Part shown: piece after piece, positions 36,965-46,239 of the stretch | Layout: each line of letters begins with the position of its first letter | Numbering within the stretch: position 1 is the stretch's first letter | Assembly (NCBI RefSeq): GCF_000226095.1 | Contig: NC_016473.1 | Coordinates: 2,480,001-2,544,000, forward strand | From: Thermothelomyces thermophilus ATCC 42464 | Lineage: Eukaryota; Ascomycota; Sordariomycetes; Sordariales; Chaetomiaceae | DNA: 64,000 nt | Direction of reading: 5' to 3' | Position numbers and translations under genes: made by a program | Notes under the pieces: generated by a model | The model's input: the letters and a program-made list of their open reading frames with translations, nothing else | What the model was told of the DNA's origin: nothing | Database searches by the model: none

Positions 36965-38519
36965 TCATTCCGCTTTCCAGTGGTACTTTGCCGCAGGGTG
37001 GTCAGCCGGCGGCCTCGTCAGGCCAGGCTTACCATAGATGTTTTCGCGATAGGTCCCGCCCTTCACCGTATATCCGTCCCAGAAGAGGCCGCGCTGCTTC
37101 AGGACGGGAAGGAGGTACTGGATAACTTCCTCAAACGTCCGCGGCATGAGCGCGTAGGCGAGATTGAATCCGTCGACGTCGGCTTCCCGGACCCACCGCT
37201 CCATCTCGTCGGCCACCTGCTCGGCCGTGCCGACGGCGGTCGCGCCCAGCCCGCCAACCTTGATGTGGTTGGCCACGGTCTGCTTGGTCCACTTGGGGAT
37301 GCCCGGGACAGCCCGGCTCCAGGCCTCGACGGCAGACCGGATGGCATTGCTCTCGACGTGGCGCAGCTCCTCGTCGTCGCCGTACTGGGCAAGGTCGATA
37401 CCCGTCCAGCCGCCAAACAGGGCGAGCGCGCCGTCCTCGGAGCCGTACGACAGATATTCCTCGTACTTGGCCCGGGCCTCCTCCTCGGTGGCCCCGATGA
37501 TGGGGCAGAAGAGGGCGAGGAACTTGATGGAGCTCGGGTCGCGGCCGAACTCGTCCCTCGCGGCGGCGCGGATGTCGGCAATGTTCTTGGCCACCACCGA
37601 CGGGCTGTGCCCGGCGACAAAGATGGCCTCGGCGTGCTTGGCCGCGAACGCCTTGCCGGCCTTGGAGGTTCCTGCTTGCAGGATCAGGGGGGTGCGCTGC
37701 GGAGACGGCTGGCAGATGTGCGGGCCAGGCACCGTGTAGTACTTGCCCACATGGTCGATGGTGCGGACCAGGCTGGGGTCGGTGTAGATGCGCTTCTCGC
37801 GGTCCAGCTTGACGGCATCGTCTCGCCAGGATGATTGCCTAGAAGAGGTGGGCACCGAAGTGGGCTCGTTAGAACTGGATCTCTCGTGTCGTCGGTCGGG
37901 TTTCGGATCTTTTGTCCCCTTCTCTTCCTGCTTACCATAATTTGTACATGACCTCCATATACTCTTCGGCAATGGCGTATCTCTCGTCGTGTGCCGGCTG
38001 CTCTGTGTAGCCCAGATTCCTCGCGGCCGAGTCGAGATAACCCGTGACGACGTTCCAGCCAACCCTCCCGCCGGAGAGGTGGTCTACCGTGCTCAAGCGG
38101 CGGGCGAGATGGTATGGTTGCTCGTACGTTGTCGCAACCGTCACGCCGAAGCCTATGCTCTCGGTAGCCGCCGCCATGGCGGAGACGACTGCCAGCGGCT
38201 CGTTTACCGGCCACTGGGCGCCCGAGACGATTGCCGGGTCAGGGTTTCGGGGGCCCTTGTATACATCGTACGCGCCCTATTTGGCTCGGTCAATGCAATG
38301 GTCACTGGGGAACCGCAGCGAGATGAGACCGACCAGGACATCAGCAATGAAGATGCCGTGGAAGTTTGCGGCCTCCAACAACTGCGCCAGTTTTACCCAG
38401 TGCTTAACGTCGTTGAAATTGGACGACTGATCGTCTGGGTGTGCCCACAGCCCGGGGGACTGGTGCCCGCTGCACGACTCGACGAAGGCATTGATGATCA
38501 ACTGTTTCTTCTGAGCCAT
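36965..38519 (-). CDS. FMN-dependent monooxygenase, NtaA/SnaA/DszA branch of the luciferase-like family
   Basis: Three exons: 38519-38334, 38276-37936, 37838-36965; introns of 57 and 97 bp; 466 residues, the usual length (about 440-470). Starts MAQKKQLIINAFVESCSGHQ. Family landmarks: SPGLWAHPDD (22-31), HGIFIADVLGAYDVYKG (exon junction), NEPLAVVSAMAAATESIGFG, TTYEQPYHLARRLSTVDHLS, GRVGWNVVTGYLDSAARNLG, and near the C-terminus ADVDGFNLAYALMPRTFEEV. Such enzymes use reduced FMN from a separate reductase to attack nitrilotriacetate, sulfides, sulfonates or similar small molecules; the substrate cannot be told. Intron 1 has an unusual GTCGGT donor; the reading is supported by family continuity. 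Divergent from the Dur3-like gene, with two GATAAG boxes upstream. Likely cytosolic or peroxisomal; no clear targeting signal. Confidence 0.87.
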
Positions 38520-39779
38520 TGTGACTGCACCTTCAGGCGTGCAATTCAAAATTTGCAAGGTAGGCACCAAAAGATAAGGCAGAAAACAGCCTGAAAGATA
38601 AGTACCGAAATAGGTAAACTAGGCAGGTACCCAGGTGGAAGGAAGGAAGGAGGGTTACTAAGGTAGCTTGGTATCGTCATGTTCCATCACTGAAGAGGAG
38701 GCCAGGGTCGTTTAAATTCAAGACCGGAATGCGCATCCCAATCCCTTGTCCTGGAAATTTTGGGCAAATCACATTTAAAGCGGCTCTTTTAGAGTTTAAG
38801 ACGTGCCATGGAGCTAAAATGATGCGATTGTCCCTGGTTGAAGCTATTTGGCGATGAACCAGCGAGTACCGATGACGTGATTCGGATCCCCTCGCGGCAT
38901 GCGCAATTCAGAGCTAACTACATAGTATACTGACCAGATCCGCGAAAGAAACCCCCACGCAACCCTACGTCGGGTATATTTGTTGGTTTATGTCTTGTCA
39001 TGTAGTATAGAAACAAGAGCGCATTAGGTAAGTTTGGAAAAAAAAAGAATCCCGCGAACCAGACATATCTCCCTCCATGGTCCTGTCCCTAAAGGTAGGT
39101 GCTATTACGGATGGGGTGAGCTGCGTTTACTTTCGCACTTTCGGTACAGCAACACCCAATAATGCGCTCATAATTCGTGCCATCGCACAAGCGACTGTTG
39201 AGTTTTGTTCTCAGCAAGTTTTAGACATAGACACTAAGGTGTAATAGTCTTGAACAACGACATGTTGAGCCGCAAGATCTCATCCTCTTAAGTTGATGTG
39301 ATCGGCGCTAAGAGCACAACATCATGCATCATCCCCACGTCCGCCATGGCCCTGCGGAATCGGAGATGTTTCGGCGGGACGGTGAAGACGCAGATACTGT
39401 TGGTCATTGGGCTGCCTTCCCTCCGCCGCTAAGTCGGAGGAGTCGAACTCTTACCTGGTACGCAAGGGCCCCGGGCTGGGCAGACATTCGGGGCTGTTCG
39501 ATGTGTAGCAAGTGCCCCTGACCCGAGTCTAAGATGTCCCACTTGCACCTGTGATCTCAGATTGCTCCCATAATTATAACCAGATCCCGGGGACCGCCAT
39601 CTCTTTGTGTTTTGATTCCAGTTTCCTCTGGCCTTTTCCATCAACCCCCCGCAAGGGACCACCACTTGATTGACTGCCAACCTTTACCGTTTAAATTAGT
39701 TTTGCCTGGATATCCTACCTTATTTCCTTTCCTGGGCATCTCCCAAGGCAGCAAACCCCACGGCGGGCCGCTCACGACG
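38520..39779. promoter_or_regulatory. Divergent intergenic region of monooxygenase and urea transporter
   Basis: 1.26 kb shared upstream region. No coding sequence supported. The paired GATA boxes at its left end are listed separately. 39640-39779, just before the transporter start, is pyrimidine-rich, as is common in fungal 5' leaders. Confidence 0.5.
38573..38602 (+). promoter_or_regulatory. Two GATAAG boxes (AreA/NIT2-type sites)
   Basis: GATAAG at 38573-38578 and 38597-38602, 24 bp apart in the same orientation, 54-83 bp upstream of the monooxygenase start. Paired HGATAR sites within about 30 bp are the usual binding arrangement of the nitrogen regulators AreA/NIT2. Sequence match only. 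Confidence 0.45.
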
Positions 39780-42278
39780 ATGAGCATCCTTCAGTCAAGA
39801 GTCTCCAGTGACTCTGGAGCGTCCAGCGCGGAGGCGAGCAGCGCCATCGAGCCTGCTCTGCCTCAGGCGGTTGGCTACGTTGTCGTGGTTGTAATTGGCT
39901 TCCTCATCGCCTTTGTCATGGTCCTGGCAACCTACGTGCTGAAAAAGACGGCGGGTGAGGACAACCGCAAGACCGAGATGTTCATGACGGCAAACCGGTC
40001 GGTCAGGACTGGCCTGACCACATCCGCTGTCGTGTCTTCTTGGCTTTGGAGCACGGCAATGCTGGGAAGTACCTTGGTCGGCTACAACTTTGGAGTTGCC
40101 GGCCCGTTTTGGTTTGCTGCTGGGTAAGTGGGAGCCTCGCTTTGATATTCTCTCATGGACGGATGGATGATGTGCATACCTTGGGTGTCTTACTGACTCG
40201 CTGTCCGGTGCCCTTGCTGTCTAGCTGCTCGCCCATGATTGTATTCTTTGCACTGCTGGGCATCGCCTGCAAACTGAGGGTTCCTGAAGCTCACACACTA
40301 CTCGAGATCGTCCGTATTCGCTATGGGACTCTCGGCCACATCGTCTGGATCGTTCTCTGCCTCATCAACAACATTATCGCAATAGCAAATATGCTGCTGG
40401 GCGCGAGTTCTGCCATCGCCGCATTGTAAGCAAACCCTGGGGATGGAAACAACAATCGTCTCCGCCGTTCGGAAAAAAAGGGGGGGTTGGTCCTAGTACT
40501 AATAATTAAACTTCCCTCACAGGACTGGAATGCACATCATCGCGGCGACCTTTCTTCTCCCGGCGGGTGTCGTGCTATACACATTCGTGGGCGGCATCAA
40601 GGCGACATTCTTGACCGATTATTTCCACACCTTTGTCATCACGGTCGTGATCTGCTTCTTCACCATCAAGACATTCACGACGCCCGAGATTACGTCCATC
40701 GGTCACATGTGGGAGCTCATCACCACAGCCGGGGCGCAACACCCAGTTCAAGGAAACCAGGGTGGCTCATATCTAACCATGACAAGCAAAGGTGTAAGTC
40801 TTGTGCTTTGAGAATGGCTTCCCTTCCAAGTTTCCTTTCCTCCGGACAATTGAATGCTGACGTTGGCACAGGCCATCCTCTTCGGTATCATCCACATCCT
40901 TGCAAATTTCGGGCTGGTAATCATGGACACTGGATTCTTCGTCAAGGCCTTCAGCGCGGCTCCGCAGGCCGTGGTTCCGGCATACATCACCGGCGGCATT
41001 GCGTACTTCGCCATCCCCTGGTGTCTGGGCACCCTGATGAGCTTCAGTGCCTTATCTCTCGAAGGAACGGCCAGGTTCCCTACGTTTCCGCGCCGAATGA
41101 CGAGCACCGAGGTCTCGAACGGCCTCGTCCTTCCCTACGCCGCCATCGCCATTGCCGGCAAGGGCGGTGCCGTGGCGGTTCTGCTCATTGTCTTCATGGC
41201 CGTCACCTCAACAATATCTGCCCAGGTGATCTCGGTGTCCTCCATCATAAGCTTCGACATCTACCGCCAATACATCAACAAGAACGCCACCGACGGCGAC
41301 GTCATTCGCTGGAGCCACATCGGCGTCGTCTTCTTCGGCCTCTTCTCCGCCTGCTTCTCCACGGCCCTGCATTACGGCAACGTCGACCTGGGCTGGACCC
41401 TCTACATGCTCGGCGTGCTGACGTGTCCCGGCATTTTCCCCACCGTCTTCACCATCCTGTGGAAGAAGCAGTCCAAGACGGCTGCCATCGTTTCTCCGCT
41501 CCTCGGCCTGGCCACCGGCATCGCTGTCTGGCTCGGCAGCGCGCACGCCCTCACCGGCGCCATTTCGGTGGCCTCGACGGGCGAGACCCTTCCGTGCGTG
41601 TATGGCACCGTAGCCTCCGCCCTGAGCCCCGGGCTGTATTCAGTAGTCATTTCGTACGCCCGGCCCGACAATTACGACTGGGCCGAGTTTCGAAAGGAAA
41701 AACTTGCGCTCGACAGCGACACGGATTCTGCTCTGAGCACCACCGATCCGGTGGTAGCGGGCACCTCCGGGTCTCTCGACGAGGAAGAGGCAGGACGGCG
41801 GGCGAGCTACGAGGCCAACAAGGCCAAGTTCAGGTACTGGGGCAAGATCGCGGCCGCGTGGTCACTGGCTACATTTTTCGGGCACTGGGTCCTATGGTGA
41901 GTTTCGGTTTAAATTAGCTGAAGTGTCTTTATGGCGCGAGAGTGACAGGCCGCGTGTGCTGACACTTCTCTTTTCTAATTCTTTAGGCCTCTTCCGATTT
42001 ATGCGTCGAAATATGTCTTCTCCAAGAACTTTTTCTCGGCGTGGGTTGTTGTGTCCATCATCTGGGTTTGGGGCACCATGTTCGTCGTGGGCTTCTATCC
42101 TATTCTCGATGGACGAAAGCAGATCCTGCAAGTTTGGAGAGGATTAGTGGGAGGGCCCGACTCGAATGGGGCAGGGAGTCCTACGATACAAGAGTCAACG
42201 GGTGCCACTACGCCCGTAGCATCTGACAAGGAAAGTAGCAAAGAGGTGTCTGTCGAGCGAGGAGGCAAAGGTATTTAG
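39780..42278 (+). CDS. DUR3: Urea/polyamine transporter, Dur3-type sodium:solute symporter family
   Basis: Five exons: 39780-40123, 40225-40425, 40523-40793, 40872-41896, 41987-42278; introns 101, 97, 78 and 90 bp, all GT..AG; 710 residues. Start MSILQSRVSS; an in-frame extension upstream lacks a plausible ATG. First membrane segment about 30-54 (AVGYVVVVVIGFLIAFVMVL). Family landmarks: TANRSVRTGLTTSAVVSSWL, WSTAMLGSTLVGYNFGVAGP, VPEAHTLLEIVRIRYG, GASSAIAALTGMH, FVGGIKATFLTDYFHT, and VTSTISAQVISVSSIISFDI. Multiple further hydrophobic segments fit 14-15 transmembrane helices. C-terminal about 50 residues are hydrophilic, Ser/Thr-rich. Acts at the plasma membrane, importing urea with a co-ion. 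Paralogues in filamentous fungi may prefer other substrates, so urea is the family default, not proven. Confidence 0.92.
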
Positions 42279-43309
42279 GTAAAAAGACGTACGGCGTTGA
42301 AATGGGAAAGGATATATTATTGAGGATATTAGAGCAAGAGGGTATGGTACAAATCTCGCATTCCAGTCAGGTCGAAGTCTCTGCATGCCAAACAAGGAAC
42401 ACTCACTTGTTTTGAAGGAAGCGATCCTCGATATTGAATAGCTTATAGGATAACTTCGTACGACACATGCTCGACAAGGAGCGCTCGAAGCACCGATGCC
42501 CGTTATAACGAAGGTTTATATCAAATAGCGATGTGCTATGTACATTCAGAGATCGAACTGGAGTAATTGTGTTGCTGTTGCTGTTTGCGTCATCGTTATT
42601 GCCGTTTATCTTGGTGGCTACCTAATTAGGTCTCGTTACTATTTGGATTTCAGGGTCTCTGGCGCTCCCACATCTACAGGCAGTTGGAAACCACAGAGTT
42701 CTAACACCCACACACCACACACAAGAACACATCACTGAACGAACCCCTTTCCAGTGCTCTTGCTCTGAGTAATTACTATCTGAAGCTCGTTGTCCATTGC
42801 CAAGAAAGCGGTATCTTCCAACAGGTCCCCGCCCGCGGGCCATGCCGGTCGGCCCCTCCTGGCTTCTGCAGGTCTAATTCATGACACTCAGCTCTATGTC
42901 TCATTCGCTATAACAGGGTCAGGAATGCGCTTGTGGAAGCAAAGTGTGGTACGTACCCCCTCGATTCCTGGTTTTGCTTTTATCTTATTGGACATGATAA
43001 GTGAGAGGCTGGGGATTCACGGCCCTTATGGGATTGCAACGCCACTCGATAACAGGTACGTACCAGCTATTTTTTTGACGCCTTGTTCGATATGCCGGCG
43101 GGATGAGCATGAGTCTCAACGTACTGTACATATGATATCGGGTAATTTAATCAAACCACAGGCTGCCTCAATTTTGACAGCTCTGAATATTTAAAGGAGA
43201 AGATGGTCCCCTAAACCAAGTCCGTCCTGCCCTCTCCAAAATTTTCAAGATTCAATCAGACTATCAACTCCCCATCTCACTATTATTATTATACCGCACT
43301 GCTCCCATC
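42279..43309. other. Intergenic region
   Basis: About 1 kb with no supported gene. A TATTTAAA-like box at 43188-43195 lies about 120 bp before the start of the next gene and may be its TATA element. A CA-rich stretch is at 42706-42730. Confidence 0.4.
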
Positions 43310-44324
43310 ATGGCCGCTCACACCGTCAAACTCCTCCGCCCCAGCGCCCTCCAACTCGACGCCAACACACCCTGCGTCCTTGAAATCCACATGCCCATGA
43401 CCCTCCCGCACCGCCTCGACCCGTCTCTGCCCGCGCCTCCGTACCACGCAGGCACTATAACCGCCGAAGACTTCCGCGACGATCACGCTATGCCCCTGCT
43501 GCGAGGCCTCATGGCCCAGATTGCCGCCCACATGCTCGGACCCGAGTATGCCGCCGCCACCTTGGCGGCCCAGACAACTGCAAAGGACGATAACATCGTT
43601 CTACGGCTCTTGGACACGTGGGATGGCAATGCTGTTACCGACAGAGCCGGCTTCGACTTTGCCGCTGGGTACTGGAGGGACATGCATGGTAAAGAGGGCC
43701 ATGGTACCATTTATGCGTATGAGGATATGGGTGACCGGATTGAGGTTATTCACGGATTCAAATTCCACCTTGTATGTGGGATCCGAGAGGCCGAGAGGCT
43801 GCGCAAGATGAATCCGCGCGTTGTCCGGTTTGATGTGGAGGAGGATGGTGGCAGTGGGGGGGTTTGGATTCTGGGAATGAGGTGGTGTTTAAAGTCAGGG
43901 AGTATACCGAGGATATCAGAGCACGCTCTGTGAACGTTGATGTTGCTATGAGGATGGCTCTCGAGGATGCCCATGCTAGTGTTGCAGAGTAGGTACTTAA
44001 CTACATACCTGGTGGAGTGGACAATGTTGATACAGGGCCAAAGCGGTGGCGGGAGATAACGATGTGCTGTTCAACCGAGTCTTCCAAATGCCAGAGCCTC
44101 CCTTGCCAGAGTAAGCTGTCCTTTCCTAGGTTGATAGCGCCCTCTAACTAGCCGTCAGTCTCCCACGATTCCTATATATAAGGAGGGCACTGTTCCTCCA
44201 CCGTTGGCCAGGCGACCGCGTGTGGCGCGAATGGCTTCAAAAATCGAAGCCCGAACAGGAGGTTGAACTGGGGCAAGTCGACGATGAACAGGAAGATCTT
44301 TGTCAGAAGCGACAGAGCTTCTAG
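43310..44324 (+). CDS. Unrecognised fungal protein with an apparent frameshift in a 7-G run
   Basis: Start at 43310 (MAAHTVKLLRPSALQLDANT). The first frame is convincing to about 43855 (FDFAAGYWRDMHGKEGHGTI, RIEVIHGFKFHLVCGIREAE). At the G7 run 43856-43862 coding moves to the -1 frame: continuing as LDSGNEVVFKVREYTEDIRA to 43988, then exons 44036-44110 and 44159-44324 (introns 43989-44035 and 44111-44158, GT..AG, TCTAAC branch in the second), ending PRFLYIRRALFLHRWPGD...QSF at 44322-44324. One extra G would give about 306 codons. Either a recent mutation, an assembly/sequencing slip in a homopolymer, or slippage in vivo. Function unknown; no signal peptide or membrane segment. It is the last gene before the AT-rich block. 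Confidence 0.55.
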
Positions 44325-44998
44325 GATGCTAGCCACAAGCGCTATAAGCCACTTTACAGCCTTATGGACATACAGATCATCTTTCCTTTGTCTATTTATA
44401 TCGCTCTTTCTCTCCTTTGTAGATAGTTTAACAAGGCACTCTTTCTGTTCCTTCCTTACTACTACTCTTAATGCCTCCTAAATACTTATTTGAGCTTATA
44501 ACTACATTTGGCAGTTATAAGCCTAGTACCTTAACTACTCCTTTGCCGAACTAGTATTAAATTAACTAGTTAAGAGCTTACTTCTCTATAAATATATATA
44601 CTTTGCTCTTACTATTACTTTATAATACGTTTAATTATAACTAAGTCCTTAAATAAGTACTTTATATGCCTTACTAATGCTAGTAGCTAGCCTTCCTGAT
44701 ATAGTACTCTTAAGTTAAAGGCTAGATTTCTAAAGATCTAGAGGGAGGTTAACTTAGAAGATAACTATAAACTAAGTAAGTAGATATCGCTATACCTAAT
44801 ATATAAGCAAGTACTAGAGAATATTATTAAAGTGGTTTAAAAGTAGTATCTTAAAGTACTTATATTAGCATTAGGCCCTTTTAGGATTTCTACCCCTATA
44901 ATAGATACCTTTACTCCATTTACTAACTATATACCTACTATAAAAGAGATTAGTAAAGAGCTTTTAAGTCTAAATAAGTAATAGAGAGTTAATATTAC
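44325..44998. other. AT-rich flank, left of the intact retrotransposon
   Basis: RIP-like AT-rich sequence starting within about 60 bp of the preceding gene. Plus-strand text near 44468-44550 (MPPKYLFELITTFGSYKPST) looks like the start of an old coding region with TAG stops, but the family is not recognised. It continued into 52606-53198 before the intact element inserted. Confidence 0.4.
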
Positions 44999-45003
44999 CC
45001 TTT
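44999..45003. repeat. Target-site duplication, left copy (CCTTT)
   Basis: CCTTT here and at 52601-52605 flank the intact element exactly at its LTR ends. Confidence 0.95.
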
Positions 45004-45451
45004 TGTGACGAACCCAACTCAGACTTCTTCTGAAAGGGTCCAGACGGAGGTGGGTGAAGCAGGACAAGCAGGCAGGTCGTCTGAGGGATTCGGTGAAGCC
45101 AAAGGGTTCACAACAACACTTAGAGTTGTCTCTCACAGTAATCAGCAATGCTTGGTATGAGTACTGTGATTGTGATTGTTACCACTGGTGAACTCCCAGA
45201 GTCCACCATAACGAGTGACTAGCTAGCTATATATACACAATTGTCTGTCCTTCTTCAATAGTTATCACCAGTACCACTCCTCCTTTCACTTCGTGATTCT
45301 GCGTTGTCGACGGTGACATGTTATTATCACCAGTGAAGACCTTAGTCTTGGCGGTGATAATCTTCTGATTGGTCCGTCAAGTGATTGGCTGTCGGAATGT
45401 CCCGCGTCCTGGCTGCAGCCTGCCAGGCCGCCCATGTGCTTATTCGTGACA
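45004..45451 (-). repeat. 3' LTR of the intact element
   Basis: 448 bp, + strand TGTGACGAACCC...CGTGACA. TATATATA at 45228-45235. The part to about 45235 (U5, R and TATA region in element sense) is shared with all copies; the remainder (U3) is shared only with element C. The TATA box is palindromic, so this LTR could also promote the antisense gene that starts 128 bp beyond it (inference). Confidence 0.97.
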
Positions 45452-45456
45452 CGATG

Positions 45457-45466
45457 CCCCTCCTTC
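45457..45466 (-). other. Polypurine tract
   Basis: GAAGGAGGGG on the element-sense strand, 5 nt from the 3' LTR: expected primer for plus-strand DNA synthesis. Conserved in element C at 20166-20175. Confidence 0.7.
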
Positions 45467-45468
45467 AA

Positions 45469-45487
45469 GGCTTTCGACCCGAAAGCC
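45469..45487. promoter_or_regulatory. Conserved palindrome next to the polypurine tract
   Basis: GGCTTTCG-ACC-CGAAAGCC: perfect 8-bp arms, 3-bp centre, 18 bp from the LTR and 92 bp upstream of the antisense start. Same palindrome, with RIP changes, at about 1693-1711 (A), 20143-20161 (C), 53669-53687 (D) and about 62365-62383 (E). Could be an operator for a dimeric DNA-binding protein or an RNA hairpin guarding the polypurine tract. Role unknown. Confidence 0.5.
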
Positions 45488-45578
45488 CTCTTAGGCCGTT
45501 TCAAATAGCGCCAACAACCCTTCGCTTGTGAGTACTGCATTCTCCCTGTTTCTGCGTCGTGGTCGTCATGTTGACAAA

Positions 45579-46239
45579 ATGCCGATAGAGAAACGGAAGT
45601 CGCATTCTGCACGTTACCGTGCTTCCCTTGCTCAGAACATCGCTGAGAACGGTTTTGTCGTTATGCCTTGCTCTTGGTGCGCGTCGCAAGGCCTCGTTTG
45701 CAAAATGATCGCGCGTACGAAGCGTTGCGAAGCCTGCGTTCGTCGAGGTCGTTCTTGCGATGGCTCTGGCATACCGCTTTCTTCCTGTAAGCACGTTTTC
45801 TTCTTCTTTTTTTTTTTTTTTTTTTTTTTGAATGTGATTCCTGATGTTCGTTCTAGTGGATCGCATTCTCCAGGAGCAGCGTCGTATCAAGGATGCTGAA
45901 CGTCGTGCCGAACTTGAGCTGGATGAATCTCAACGCCGTCTGGAAGAAGCCCAGCGCGAGTTGTCCGAAAAGCTTGCGCGGCTCCGGCGTCTTCGTCAGC
46001 AGAAGGAGTTTTTGGTGGAGAAAGGTGCCGACATGGTGGCGCGTGGTCTGTCGACCTTGGACGAGTTGGAGGAGGTTGAGCGGCAAGAGACGCCTGCTAT
46101 GCCCTCGTCACAGATTAATGATGCCGTCGATGCTGTCGACTGGGGCGCCGTCTTTGGTTCTGTCCCGGGTTTTCCTTTGGTCGATCCGGATTCTGCCGGT
46201 GGAACTGTTCCAGTTTCTCAGGGCAGTTCAAATTCTTGA
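45579..46239 (+). CDS. Antisense-encoded Zn2Cys6-pattern / coiled-coil protein of the retrotransposon
   Basis: Exons 45579-45786 and 45857-46239 (intron 45787-45856, GTAAGC...TCTAG, with a 23-T run), giving 196 residues. ATG in ACAAAATG context. Cysteines 31, 34, 41, 50, 53 and 60 fit CX2CX6CX8CX2CX6C, the spacing of the fungal Zn2Cys6 (Gal4-type) cluster. The basic residues lie mainly in the second half (CVRRGRSC), not after Cys34 as in Gal4, so DNA binding is plausible, not certain. Residues about 68-125 form a heptad-rich, charged coiled coil (LDRILQEQRRIKDAERRAEL); the tail 145-196 is acidic, rich in Asp/Gly/Ser. It is encoded opposite to gag-pol and overlaps the last 125 bp of pol. Intron plus opposite strand means it cannot come from the genomic RNA. 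Similar proteins are, from memory, scattered as 'hypothetical' in fungal genomes. Role unknown: possible regulator of the element or its host targets. Confidence 0.82.

Noticed and set aside
36980-37834. 284-codon + frame opposite the monooxygenase
   Set aside because: Antisense shadow; no recognisable protein features.
40487-41917. 476-codon + frame over the transporter gene
   Set aside because: Out-of-frame shadow spanning introns of the Dur3-like gene.
45807-45829. T23 run as a polyadenylated-retrogene sign
   Set aside because: It lies within the intron of the antisense gene, between consensus splice sites, and is in the same place (A run on +) in element C; part of the element, not a tail.
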